DNA of 64,000 bases from JAWLAT01 sp041395325. Lineage in GTDB: Bacteria; Pseudomonadota; Gammaproteobacteria; Xanthomonadales; SZUA-5. Numbering within the stretch: the first letter of the stretch is position 1; every line of letters starts with the position of its first letter. Location of the stretch: the NCBI GenBank assembly GCA_041395325.1, contig JAWLAT010000019.1, positions 30,058 to 94,057 on the forward strand, in the 5' to 3' direction. The notes beneath the pieces are model-generated. The model made no database searches, had not been told where the DNA came from, and saw nothing but the letters and a program-made list of their open reading frames with translations. Shown in pieces: positions 41,585-49,640 of the stretch. The position numbers and the translations under genes are program-made.

Positions 41585-42397
41585 TCAGGACTCCTGTTCT
41601 GCGGCCAGTTGGCGACCGCGTTCGGTTGCTGCGGCGATTGCACTGGACATCATGCGGGCGAGTCCGGCGCGTTCAAGGACGCCCAGGGCTGCAGCGGTGG
41701 TCCCACCGGGTGAGGTGACGCGGCGACGCAATTCGGCCGCGTCCGGGTCCCCTGGCAGCGCCATGCGGGCGGCGCCAATGGCCGTGCGCAGGACCAGTCG
41801 TCTGGCCGTGTCGGGCGGCAATCCCTGTTCGATCGCTGCGGCCTGCATGGCCTCGATGACTGCGAAAAAGTAGGCCGGGCCACTGCCGGACACCGCTGTG
41901 ACGGCGTCCATCAGGCCTTCGTCAGGCACCCGCACGGTTTCGCCAACCGCAGCAAAGATTCGTTCGGTCGTCTGCCAGTCGCCGTCAGCTAGCCCGGCTT
42001 CCCCGCACAAGGCCGAAATGCCTTCGCCGACCAGCGCCGGCGTATTGGGCATCACGCGCACCAGTCGAGGAGCGGCGCCCAACCAGCCTCTGAGCTGACC
42101 CAGCGTGACCCCGGCAGCAATCGAGATCGCCAGCGCGGGTCGGTTCAAACCGGCCAGCGACCTGCAGACTGCGCCCATGACCTGCGGCTTGACGGCGAGG
42201 ATCCAGATCTCGGCGGACGCCGCGATGGCCAGATTGTCGGCGCTCGTGGCCACACCGAAGTCGGTCGCCAGCGCTTGCCGCGCGGCATCGGCGGGCTCGG
42301 CCACACCGATCGAGGCAGCATCGGTGCCGCGTTCGATCAGCCCTCCGATCAGACTGCGCGCCATGTTGCCGCCACCTATGAAACAGAGTTTGCTCAT
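41585..42397 (-). CDS. proC: Pyrroline-5-carboxylate reductase
   Basis: A 270-residue NADPH enzyme for the last step of proline synthesis. It has the dinucleotide motif 'CFIGGGNMARSLIGGL', 'AVKPQVMGAV', 'VRVMPNTPALVGEG', 'TAVSGSGPAYFF' and the C-terminal 'VTSPGGTTAAALGVLE'. The start at 42397 drops seven unconserved residues from the longer frame. It precedes yggT in one operon. The usual upstream PLP homeostasis gene (yggS) is not present in the window, where a nuclease gene lies instead. Confidence 0.95.
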   Translation of the reverse strand: MSKLCFIGGGNMARSLIGGLIERGTDAASIGVAEPADAARQALATDFGVATSADNLAIAASAEIWILAVKPQVMGAVCRSLAGLNRPALAISIAAGVTLGQLRGWLGAAPRLVRVMPNTPALVGEGISALCGEAGLADGDWQTTERIFAAVGETVRVPDEGLMDAVTAVSGSGPAYFFAVIEAMQAAAIEQGLPPDTARRLVLRTAIGAARMALPGDPDAAELRRRVTSPGGTTAAALGVLERAGLARMMSSAIAAATERGRQLAAEQES

Positions 42398-42463
42398 GTT
42401 CACCGACATTGGCACCAAAGGCCGCCAAGTGTACGCGGCTGTCGTGGTCGGCGGGGCTGACCC

Positions 42464-43243
42464 TCAGGGCCGACGCAGCAACCGATTGAGCAGCGCCGCC
42501 AGCCGAATCCCGCCTTGGCGCAGCTGCTGCAGCGCCATTGGCCGACGGCTGTCCAGGTACTCGCGGGTGATCTTGTGGCCAGGTGGATAGAAGTCGGCTT
42601 GCTGCACCATTGCGCAGGCTGCTTCGGCCCAGACCGCCGGCGTGCCTGTCACGATGGGATCATCCAGCGCGTGGAGCTGCTGCAGATAGGCGGTGTCGCC
42701 AAGTCCGCCGCTGCGCAGAATCAGTGCATCCCAGACCGAGTGCAGATTCCAGCCTTCGCGCTCGTAGCTGATCTGGTAGCGGTTGCCGCCTCGATCGGCG
42801 AAGTAGCCGGCATGCAGGGGCTGGTGGGCGTCGCCAACGAAATGCACCAGGAACTTCAGTGCATCACGACGCTCTGGCAGCGAGCGTTGCGTGTCGGCCA
42901 GGATCCGACTCTGCGCCTCGATGGCTTCGACCAGACAGTCGCCATCGGGGCAGACCCGCTCTCGCACATAGTGGCACTGGCCGGCTTCGAAATTGATGTA
43001 GTGCCAGCGCGCTGTGGCCCGACCCTCGGGCCGGTCCCGGATCTCGTCGGCCCAGTTGCTGATGCCAGCCAGCGTCGGTTCGGATTCGCCGCGAAGCAGC
43101 CGTTGCACCTCCGCGGCGACGGCCGGTTCCAGTTCATTCTGTGCGTAGGCACCGACCAGCCGGTGGCCCTGCGCGCCCCAGCCCAGCGCCAGCGTGGGGC
43201 CGCACAGGACCAGGGCAGCCCACCAGAGAACGGCCAGTCGCAT
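42464..43243 (-). CDS. S1/P1-family secreted nuclease
   Basis: A 259-residue zinc nuclease with a signal peptide ending in 'LCGPTLALG' and a mature N-terminus that begins with Trp ('WGAQGHRLVGAYAQ'); that Trp main chain binds zinc. Other ligands are visible in 'WHYINFE', 'FLVHFVGDAHQPLHAGYF', 'DRGGN' and 'NLHSVWD'. It cleaves single-stranded RNA and DNA outside the inner membrane, probably for nutrient salvage. Its start codon overlaps the stop of the Pat-like gene (TGATG), so translation is likely coupled. Confidence 0.9.
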   Translation of the reverse strand: MRLAVLWWAALVLCGPTLALGWGAQGHRLVGAYAQNELEPAVAAEVQRLLRGESEPTLAGISNWADEIRDRPEGRATARWHYINFEAGQCHYVRERVCPDGDCLVEAIEAQSRILADTQRSLPERRDALKFLVHFVGDAHQPLHAGYFADRGGNRYQISYEREGWNLHSVWDALILRSGGLGDTAYLQQLHALDDPIVTGTPAVWAEAACAMVQQADFYPPGHKITREYLDSRRPMALQQLRQGGIRLAALLNRLLRRP

Positions 43244-45621
43244 CAGTGCGCGCCCGCGCCAGCGGTCAGCGGCAGACTGACCCGCAACAGCTCCTCGGCG
43301 CGCGAGCGAGTGAAGCCGAGCCGTTCGGCCAGGGTCAGCATGGCCCGGTTTTCCGGCAGGACCAGACCGTAGACCTCGCGCATGCCAGCCCGTCGACAGT
43401 GTTCGATGATGCGTTCCATCAAGAAGCGTCCCAGACCATGACCGGCGAATTCGCGTTGAACGATGATCGCAAATTCCGCCGTCGCCGATGGCAGATCAAA
43501 GCTGGCGCGGGCGACGGCGTGGATGGGCGCCATGCCCGGCGGGGCCGCATCGGTCAGCACCAGCGCCACTTCGCGATCGTAGTCCAGCTGAGTCAGGCGC
43601 GCCGCCATGTCATGGCCCAGCTGCGACAGCGGGTAAAGGAAGCGCAGGCGCACCTCTTCCGGTGTCAATCGACCAAAGCTCTGCTGCAGCGCAACCTCGT
43701 CCTCGGCGCGGATAGGTCGCAACAGCAGCTGCGGCAGACCCTCGGCCTCGATCCACTCATCGGGCTCGGCCGGGCAGGGTGAGAAGGCGGTGGGCAGGCG
43801 CGCTGTCGATCGCAGGTTGTAGCTCACCTCGGCGGCCAACCAGCCGTCGTCGGACCAGTGCGGATCACGCACGCTCAGGGTGTCCAGCGCCTGGCAGCGC
43901 TGATACAGCTCGGACAGCGCCAACAACTCGCTGTAATGCCTGGGCGGCGGCTCGAGCGCCGGGTGGTCGAGCCAGCGCAGGGCTTCGGTGGCGCTGAGAC
44001 TGTCCAGTGGCAGCAACCAATGACGCGCCAGCGTGCCGTTGTCCGCCCTCAACAAGGGCCCAAGCACGGCATCGCTGTGCCACAGCAGGGTCCGACCGTT
44101 GCGGGCTTCGGCTGGATGCAGGGTGATGTCGGCGCACGCCAACAGGGCGATGGGTTCGATCGGTGCTGCACTGCGCAGCAGACGGTGGGCACGTGCGACG
44201 TCAATCCTCAGATGCCTGGCCAGGGGCGGTCGCGCGCGCAGCAGCTCGGATCGCTGCAGATGATGCCGGCGGTTCAGTGCGTAGGCGTGTACCGCCGCTT
44301 CCGGCGTCTCGAAGGCGGCAATGCCGCGGCGTGCCAGGTTGTAGCGAGAGCGATCCTGGCCAGCGCCCGCGAAGGCAGCCAGCAGGGGGGCATCCTCGGG
44401 CGGCGAGGGCGCCAGGCTGGCGACGATCTGTGCCGATGCCGCAAAGCTGGTCGGATGGTGGTTCAGCAGCACCACATCGACCGTGTCGTCGGCGGCGAGG
44501 ATCCGGGCTGCGGCGGCATAGCGCTGGCCATCGGCTTCTCGACCGACATCCAGCGGATTGGCGACCGACAGGTCCGCCGGCAGCAGTTCGCGCAGCTGCG
44601 CTTGTGTGGAACGGCTCAACGGGGCCAGTTGCCCGCCGACACGATGGACGGCGTTGGCAGCCAGATGCGGCAATCCCGTGCCATTGCCAACCAGTGCGAA
44701 ACGACTGCCGGCATGGGGCCAGGTGGGCAGATCAACGTTGGCCGCGGCGCAAAACTCGTCCAGGCTGTCGACCAGCAGGACACCCGCCCGCTGCAGCGCC
44801 AGTCGGAACAGCGGCGCCCGTCCGGCCGCCTCGCTGCCGGGTGCCTGCCCCTGCGTATCGACGGCTGGCGCCAGCATGACCGTAGGCTTGCGCAATGCCA
44901 GGTTGCGCAGGGCACCGAGCAGCCGACGGGGCTGCTCGAAGTCCTCCAGGTAGATCAAAACGGCGCGGGTGTGCGCGTCGGCGGCCAGATAGTCCAGGGC
45001 ATCGGGCAGGTCGACATCGGAACGGTCGCCCAGGCTGATCAGCGCCGACATGCCCAGGCCCCGGTTCTCGGCCCAATCGGCGATGACACTGGCGATCGCC
45101 CCGGAACTGGACACAAAGGCCACATTGCCGGCCTCGGGGGTGGCCGGACACAAGCTCAGGTTCAGTGCCAGCCGTGGCAGGATGATGCCCTGGCTGGCGG
45201 GGCCCACGATGCGCATGGCGTGCGTAGCGGTGAAGCGCTGGAGTCGCCGGCGATCGGCATCGAAGGCGCGCAGGCTCAGGTTGGGTCGGCCGCAGAGCGC
45301 AATGATGACCGCGCAGCCCACCGCTCGCGCATCCAGCGCCTCCAGCAGATCCAGCGTGACTGGCCAGGGTGTCAGCAGCACGGCCAGGTCCACGCCCAAG
45401 GGTAGATCCGCAACACTGTCCAGGCAGTGACGCCCGAAGACCATCGGTCGCCGCGGATTGACCAGGTGCACGTCGACCTGCGCCGCCTGGTCCAGCAGAT
45501 GCCGGGTGATGGGCGTGCCGAGAGAATCAGGCTGGTCGGAGGCGCCGATCAGGGCGACGGAAGCGGGTCGAAACAAACGGCCCAGTTCGGTGGAAGGCGC
45601 TGAATCTGCAGACGTGTCCAT
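43243..45621 (-). CDS. Pat-like protein lysine acetyltransferase (NDP-forming acyl-CoA synthetase domains plus GNAT)
   Basis: A 792-residue protein. Residues about 12-125 are a CoA-binding Rossmann domain ('FRPASVALIGASDQPDSLG'), about 155-450 two flavodoxin-like ligase domains ('VAFVSSSGAIASVIADWAE'), and about 640-785 a GNAT ('LLLRPIRAEDEVALQQSFG', 'QREFAGHGLGRFLMERI'). It looks like E. coli YfiQ/PatZ, which acetylates acetyl-CoA synthetase, but is about 95 residues shorter. The ATP-grasp segment between ligase and GNAT is heavily reduced, and the active-site His motif (SHTG) is missing. It should therefore have no ligase activity and act only as a regulated acetyltransferase. Confidence 0.8.
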   Translation of the reverse strand: MDTSADSAPSTELGRLFRPASVALIGASDQPDSLGTPITRHLLDQAAQVDVHLVNPRRPMVFGRHCLDSVADLPLGVDLAVLLTPWPVTLDLLEALDARAVGCAVIIALCGRPNLSLRAFDADRRRLQRFTATHAMRIVGPASQGIILPRLALNLSLCPATPEAGNVAFVSSSGAIASVIADWAENRGLGMSALISLGDRSDVDLPDALDYLAADAHTRAVLIYLEDFEQPRRLLGALRNLALRKPTVMLAPAVDTQGQAPGSEAAGRAPLFRLALQRAGVLLVDSLDEFCAAANVDLPTWPHAGSRFALVGNGTGLPHLAANAVHRVGGQLAPLSRSTQAQLRELLPADLSVANPLDVGREADGQRYAAAARILAADDTVDVVLLNHHPTSFAASAQIVASLAPSPPEDAPLLAAFAGAGQDRSRYNLARRGIAAFETPEAAVHAYALNRRHHLQRSELLRARPPLARHLRIDVARAHRLLRSAAPIEPIALLACADITLHPAEARNGRTLLWHSDAVLGPLLRADNGTLARHWLLPLDSLSATEALRWLDHPALEPPPRHYSELLALSELYQRCQALDTLSVRDPHWSDDGWLAAEVSYNLRSTARLPTAFSPCPAEPDEWIEAEGLPQLLLRPIRAEDEVALQQSFGRLTPEEVRLRFLYPLSQLGHDMAARLTQLDYDREVALVLTDAAPPGMAPIHAVARASFDLPSATAEFAIIVQREFAGHGLGRFLMERIIEHCRRAGMREVYGLVLPENRAMLTLAERLGFTRSRAEELLRVSLPLTAGAGAH

Positions 45622-45763
45622 GACTATTGTCGCCGTCAGGCCCGAGCGGATCGGGCCGGGAAGGGAGGCCCATCAATAGCAAACGAACATGGAGCAATCA
45701 CGTCAGGCCATGCAGCACTCCATTCCGGGCAGCGTTGCCTGTCGAGGACCAAAGGCGCCGAAC

Positions 45764-47227
45764 TCAGTCAATCCAGCTCAGGGCCAGATCCTCCGGTGCC
45801 GACGGGAACTGCAACCGGGTACCGCTGATCCGCAGCGTGACCTCCACCAGGTGCACACCCGGTGTCAGCGCACCGCCGCCGTCTCCGGGCGTGGTCAGTA
45901 CAGAAGCACTGAGAGTGCGACTGGCCTCCGCCGCGCCATTGGCCAACTGCTGCGTACCGACCGCGCCACGGGGGACCCCATTGATGCGAATGCCCAGGGC
46001 CGCGGTGGCGAATTCATCGCCATTGTCGGCCTGGATGCGCGTGCGGGCGTTGAACAGCACGATGCCATCGTGACCGGCGGGCACGGGCACCTGCGCGCTG
46101 GCCAGCACCACATCGGTGCCAGCCGCCGGGCAGCCGGGCGTTCCTTCCGTGGTGCCCACACAGCGCCAGGTGTAGGTACTGCAGAGCCGGTTGGGGCCGG
46201 TCGGCGCACGCCCGGCCACGGTTCCGCCGGTGGCGCTGATCATGCGGACATTGCCCATGGCCCAGCAGACGCCGTTTTCGTGCGCGCCGCTGGACGATCC
46301 GCCCTGGTCGGAGCCAAAGGCCAGTTCGCTGCCAGCCAGTACCAGGTCCAGATCCTCTCCGGGCTGCAGCGCATGAACCGAGTGCGCCATCATGGCGCCC
46401 TGCAACTCGGCGTCCGGGTGCAGATCGTTGACACTCCAGGCGGCGTTCTCGGTGCCTTGGCAGATGCCGTTGCCGAATAGGCCCAGCAGGGCATCACCGA
46501 AGCCATTGTCGATGCCGTTGTTGCAGGCATTGAAGCCGCGGCCGGACACCATGCCCACGCTCCACACCGGACGGCCGCTGCGATTGCCGACCCGGTGCTG
46601 CAACAGATTCAGAAAGGGGCGGTCCAGCGCGCCTTCGATCACATCGATGCCATTGGCGGGGTCGTAGGTGGTGACATCGATGATCGGACTGGCGGCGTCG
46701 AAGCCACTGACCGTCAGTTGCGAGTAGGGTTGGACGAGGACGCTCATCCCGCTGCCAGCCCCGACCATGAAGCGACCAGGACGGGAGGGATGCGCGCTGG
46801 CGACGAGTTCCACGAGATGGTTGCCGGCCGGCAGCGTGGCACTGGCCAGCACGTTGAAGGCATGCATCATCGGCCGCTGTGAGGAGCCCCAGTCGGTGAT
46901 CGGCACTGAACTGGCGCTTTCATCGCCATTGATGCGGATGCGGATTGAACCCGCCGGCGCATCCAATGGGAAATAACGGCCATCGGCGACGATCAGGACG
47001 GGCGCCGCACTGGACAGCGTGAAGCCGTGAGAAAGCACCACCACGGCGCTGGTGCCGTCAATCTGGCGATCATTGGCGAGGCGGACAAAACGTGACTGGT
47101 CGCGCTGGCAATCCTCCAGCCCATCGGCAAACAGGACCTGGAAACCGCGCTCGGCGCAGGCGCGCGCCGGCAGCGGCAGCAGGCTCGCCAGTGTCCAAAG
47201 CCATGCGGCCAGCCACGCGCCCCGCAC
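45764..47227 (-). CDS. Large secreted protein of unknown function
   Basis: A 487-residue protein with a signal peptide ('LWTLASLLPLPARA', then CAERGF) and a beta-sandwich-like body with many short strands and several Cys residues ('ACNNGIDNGFGD', 'CSTYTWRCVG', 'GCPAAGTD'). Its mature N-terminus holds 'VLFADGLEDC', which resembles the '(I/L)F.DGFE' tag frequent at the C-terminus of secreted proteins in this order. I do not recognise a family. It is 142 bases downstream of the Pat-like gene (divided by a non-coding gap) and next to an enoyl-CoA isomerase, neither of which explains it. Confidence 0.6.
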   Translation of the reverse strand: MRGAWLAAWLWTLASLLPLPARACAERGFQVLFADGLEDCQRDQSRFVRLANDRQIDGTSAVVVLSHGFTLSSAAPVLIVADGRYFPLDAPAGSIRIRINGDESASSVPITDWGSSQRPMMHAFNVLASATLPAGNHLVELVASAHPSRPGRFMVGAGSGMSVLVQPYSQLTVSGFDAASPIIDVTTYDPANGIDVIEGALDRPFLNLLQHRVGNRSGRPVWSVGMVSGRGFNACNNGIDNGFGDALLGLFGNGICQGTENAAWSVNDLHPDAELQGAMMAHSVHALQPGEDLDLVLAGSELAFGSDQGGSSSGAHENGVCWAMGNVRMISATGGTVAGRAPTGPNRLCSTYTWRCVGTTEGTPGCPAAGTDVVLASAQVPVPAGHDGIVLFNARTRIQADNGDEFATAALGIRINGVPRGAVGTQQLANGAAEASRTLSASVLTTPGDGGGALTPGVHLVEVTLRISGTRLQFPSAPEDLALSWID

Positions 47228-47230
47228 GAT

Positions 47231-47995
47231 TCAGGCCTTCTGGCGTCGAGATTGCAGCTGTTCGAGTAGCGCTTGCAGCGCCATCTGCGTGGGCTCGCTG
47301 AACCAGCCTTCGACGAAGCTCTCGGCCGCCAGCAGGTCTTCACTCTCGAACAGCCGGCCGAGGTCGGCCCGAGCGACCCGGCGATTGGCGAGGAAGGCGT
47401 GCTGGGGCAAGGCCAGATGGCGCTGCAACCACTGCAAGGCGCGCCCAACCACTTCACCGGTGGCCGTGAGCTCGTCGACCAGGCCGATGGCACAGGCTTC
47501 GGCGGCGTCCACCAACCGACCTTCGGCCACCAGTCGCTCGCCGCGATGGGCGCCGACCAGCCGCTTGAAACCATCGACGATCATCGGCGGAATGGCCAGG
47601 CCCACCTGGGTTTCGTTGAGACCGATGCGGTAGTTGCCCTCGGCCATCACCCGGTAGTCGCACCACATCGCCACGACCGTGCCACCGGCAGGGCTGTGTC
47701 CGGTGATGGCCGCGGCGGTCGGGATCGGTGAACAGGCCACCGCACCCATCAGTCCGCAGAAATCAGCCCAGAAGCTCGCCATGCCTTCGCGGTCGAGTTG
47801 CATCAGCTGCGGCACGTCGAGGCCGCCGGAAAACACGCCTTCGCGACCGCTGAGCAGTACACCGCGATAGCCCTGCCGAGGCGCACTGTCGATGGCCTCG
47901 CGCAGGGCTCGCACCAGATCCGGTGCCAGCGCATTGACCGGCGGCCGGGCCAGCCGCAGTTCCAGGATGGGTCCGTGTTCGATTCGATCCAGCAT
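47231..47995 (-). CDS. Enoyl-CoA hydratase/isomerase family, delta3-delta2-enoyl-CoA isomerase-like
   Basis: A 254-residue crotonase-fold enzyme. It has 'GVFSGGLDVPQLM', the oxyanion-hole 'ITGHSPAGGTVVAMWCDYRV' and 'YRIGLNETQVGLAIP', all very like mitochondrial ECI1 (dodecenoyl-CoA isomerase). The second catalytic Glu of a hydratase is not at its usual place, which favours isomerase over hydratase. Its role would be to move double bonds of unsaturated fatty acids into beta-oxidation. The start at 47995 is chosen by the family opening 'MLDRIEHGPILELRL'. Confidence 0.82.
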   Translation of the reverse strand: MLDRIEHGPILELRLARPPVNALAPDLVRALREAIDSAPRQGYRGVLLSGREGVFSGGLDVPQLMQLDREGMASFWADFCGLMGAVACSPIPTAAAITGHSPAGGTVVAMWCDYRVMAEGNYRIGLNETQVGLAIPPMIVDGFKRLVGAHRGERLVAEGRLVDAAEACAIGLVDELTATGEVVGRALQWLQRHLALPQHAFLANRRVARADLGRLFESEDLLAAESFVEGWFSEPTQMALQALLEQLQSRRQKA

Positions 47996-48102
47996 GGGCA
48001 GGCTCCGCGGCAAAAGCGCACTATAGCCAAGCGAAGCTGTCTGCAGGTCGACGGCGCGTGACCCTGGGCGTCAAAGCGCTGGCTGCGGATGCCGCACGGG
48101 GC

Positions 48103-48486
48103 TCAGGACGGGCGGCTCACGTGCTGATCGAGCATGATCAGGTTGCCATCCGGGTCGCTGATCACGAAGTGCGCCGGTCCGTCGCCGGTCTCGTCGGCCG
48201 GCTTGGCGATGGCCGCGCCCTGGTCGAGCAGCTGTCTTTGAATGTCGCGGACGTCGTCAAACTGCGCCAACGGCTCGCCTGACTGGTTCCAGCCGGGATT
48301 GAAGGTGAGGATGTTGGCCTCGAACATGCCCTGAAACAGGCCAATCTTGGTGTCGCCATTGCCGAGAATCAGCCAGTTCTGGTCCTGGTTGCCGTGAACG
48401 ACGGTGAATCCCAGGCGCTCGTAGAAGGCGCGAGAAGCCGCAATGTCCTTGACCGCGAGACTGACCGAAAAGCATCCCAATTGCAT
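48103..48486 (-). CDS. Glyoxalase/VOC-family protein
   Basis: A 127-residue single VOC protein of the glyoxalase/bleomycin resistance type: 'FSVSLAVKDIAASRAFYERL', 'WLILGNGDTKIGLFQGMF' and 'HFVISDPDGNLIMLDQH'. The metal-binding positions are only partly kept, so enzyme activity is uncertain. An AAGGAG ribosome site precedes the ATG. It is divergent from the AraC/GyrI regulator across 99 bases, which often marks a regulator-target pair. Confidence 0.8.
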   Translation of the reverse strand: MQLGCFSVSLAVKDIAASRAFYERLGFTVVHGNQDQNWLILGNGDTKIGLFQGMFEANILTFNPGWNQSGEPLAQFDDVRDIQRQLLDQGAAIAKPADETGDGPAHFVISDPDGNLIMLDQHVSRPS

Positions 48487-48585
48487 CGGGTGACTCCTTC
48501 AACGGGTGAACGGTAAGTTCAGCATAGACGCGGGCCGCGCGCCGAAATTGCACAATCTTGCGGTGCGAGTACCCAGGAGCCGACC

Positions 48586-49491
48586 ATGCAGCCGTCCTAC
48601 GTGGACCGAATCAACCGGGCGATCGACCATGTACTGGCGCATCTGGGCTCGCCCGTGAGGCTGGATGAGGTCGCCGCGGTGGCCGGCCTTTCTCCCTTCC
48701 ACTTCCACCGCATCTTTCACCACAGCACCGGCGAGTCGCTGGCCAGATTCGTGACCCGTCTGCGGCTTGAGCGCGCCTTGCGTCTGCTGATTCATGACCG
48801 CTCGGCGAAGGTGGGGGAGGTGGCGCTGAGTTGTGGCTTTGCCAGTGCCTCGCATTTCATTCATGCCTTCAAGCGTCGCTATGGCCAGGCGCCGGGACGC
48901 TTCGATCGTGAAGCCTGGCGCGCTGAGCGGCGGGAGGAACTGACCCGGTCGATGGCCGAAAGCGGCAGCGGCTATCGCCTGGATCGATTGCCGGCGGGCG
49001 AGAACCCGGACGGTTTCGTCGCCCGGATTCGCCAGTTGCCACCGCGCAAGGTGGCTTACGTTCGCGTCTTCGAGCCGTTCAGGCCCGGACGCGTGGAGCA
49101 GGCAGCCGCTCGCTTGCAGACTTGGGCGCTGGAGCGCGGCCTGGCCGACGGTCAATGGTTGGGTTACATGTGGGACGACCCGGATTGCGTGCCGATGTCG
49201 GACTGTCGTTACGACGTGGGTTTGCAGGTTCCCGATGGGGTGGGCAGCGAGGGCGAGATCGGACTGATCGAGTTTTCGTCCATGAGCATCGCCTGTCTGC
49301 CGGTGCGTGGCGACATCAGCCTGGAGCAGCGGGCGCTGGACTGGCTGTTCGGCACCTGGCTCCCGGCCAGCGGGCGGGTGCCGGCCGACCAGCCGGTGTT
49401 TGAAGCCTGGGTCGGTCGCCCCTTTGCCTTTGGTACCGCGCATTTCGAACTGGATCTGCACCTGCCCCTGCGCAGCACACGCCTGGTCTGA
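48586..49491 (+). CDS. AraC-family regulator with GyrI-like effector domain
   Basis: A 301-residue protein. Residues about 8-105 are two AraC helix-turn-helix motifs ('RLDEVAAVAGLSPFHFHRIF', 'VGEVALSCGFASASHFIHAF'). Residues about 135-300 are a GyrI-like/SOUL-type ligand-binding domain ('ARIRQLPPRKVAYVRVFEPF', 'YDVGLQVPDGVGSEGEIG', 'FEAWVGRPFAFG'). This is the layout of multidrug- and stress-responsive regulators such as Rob/BmrR-like proteins. An AGGAG site precedes the ATG. Possible targets are the divergent VOC gene and itself. Confidence 0.88.
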   Translation: MQPSYVDRINRAIDHVLAHLGSPVRLDEVAAVAGLSPFHFHRIFHHSTGESLARFVTRLRLERALRLLIHDRSAKVGEVALSCGFASASHFIHAFKRRYGQAPGRFDREAWRAERREELTRSMAESGSGYRLDRLPAGENPDGFVARIRQLPPRKVAYVRVFEPFRPGRVEQAAARLQTWALERGLADGQWLGYMWDDPDCVPMSDCRYDVGLQVPDGVGSEGEIGLIEFSSMSIACLPVRGDISLEQRALDWLFGTWLPASGRVPADQPVFEAWVGRPFAFGTAHFELDLHLPLRSTRLV

Positions 49492-49640
49492 AGCTGCCGC
49501 GTCCGGCGCTCGCGTCGGTGGTTTGGCAGCAGCCCGATCGCAGCTGTGCACCGGCGGTACTGCTGGGGCGGTCTAGCTGGCAAACTATGGGCCATTGGCG
49601 GGGCCATTTTTTGGCATTGCCCCTTTGGATTCTCAAGGCC

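Noticed and set aside
43858..45405. 515-codon forward frame opposite the Pat-like gene
   Set aside because: Gln/Gly/Arg-rich shadow; the reverse-strand gene has full domain structure.
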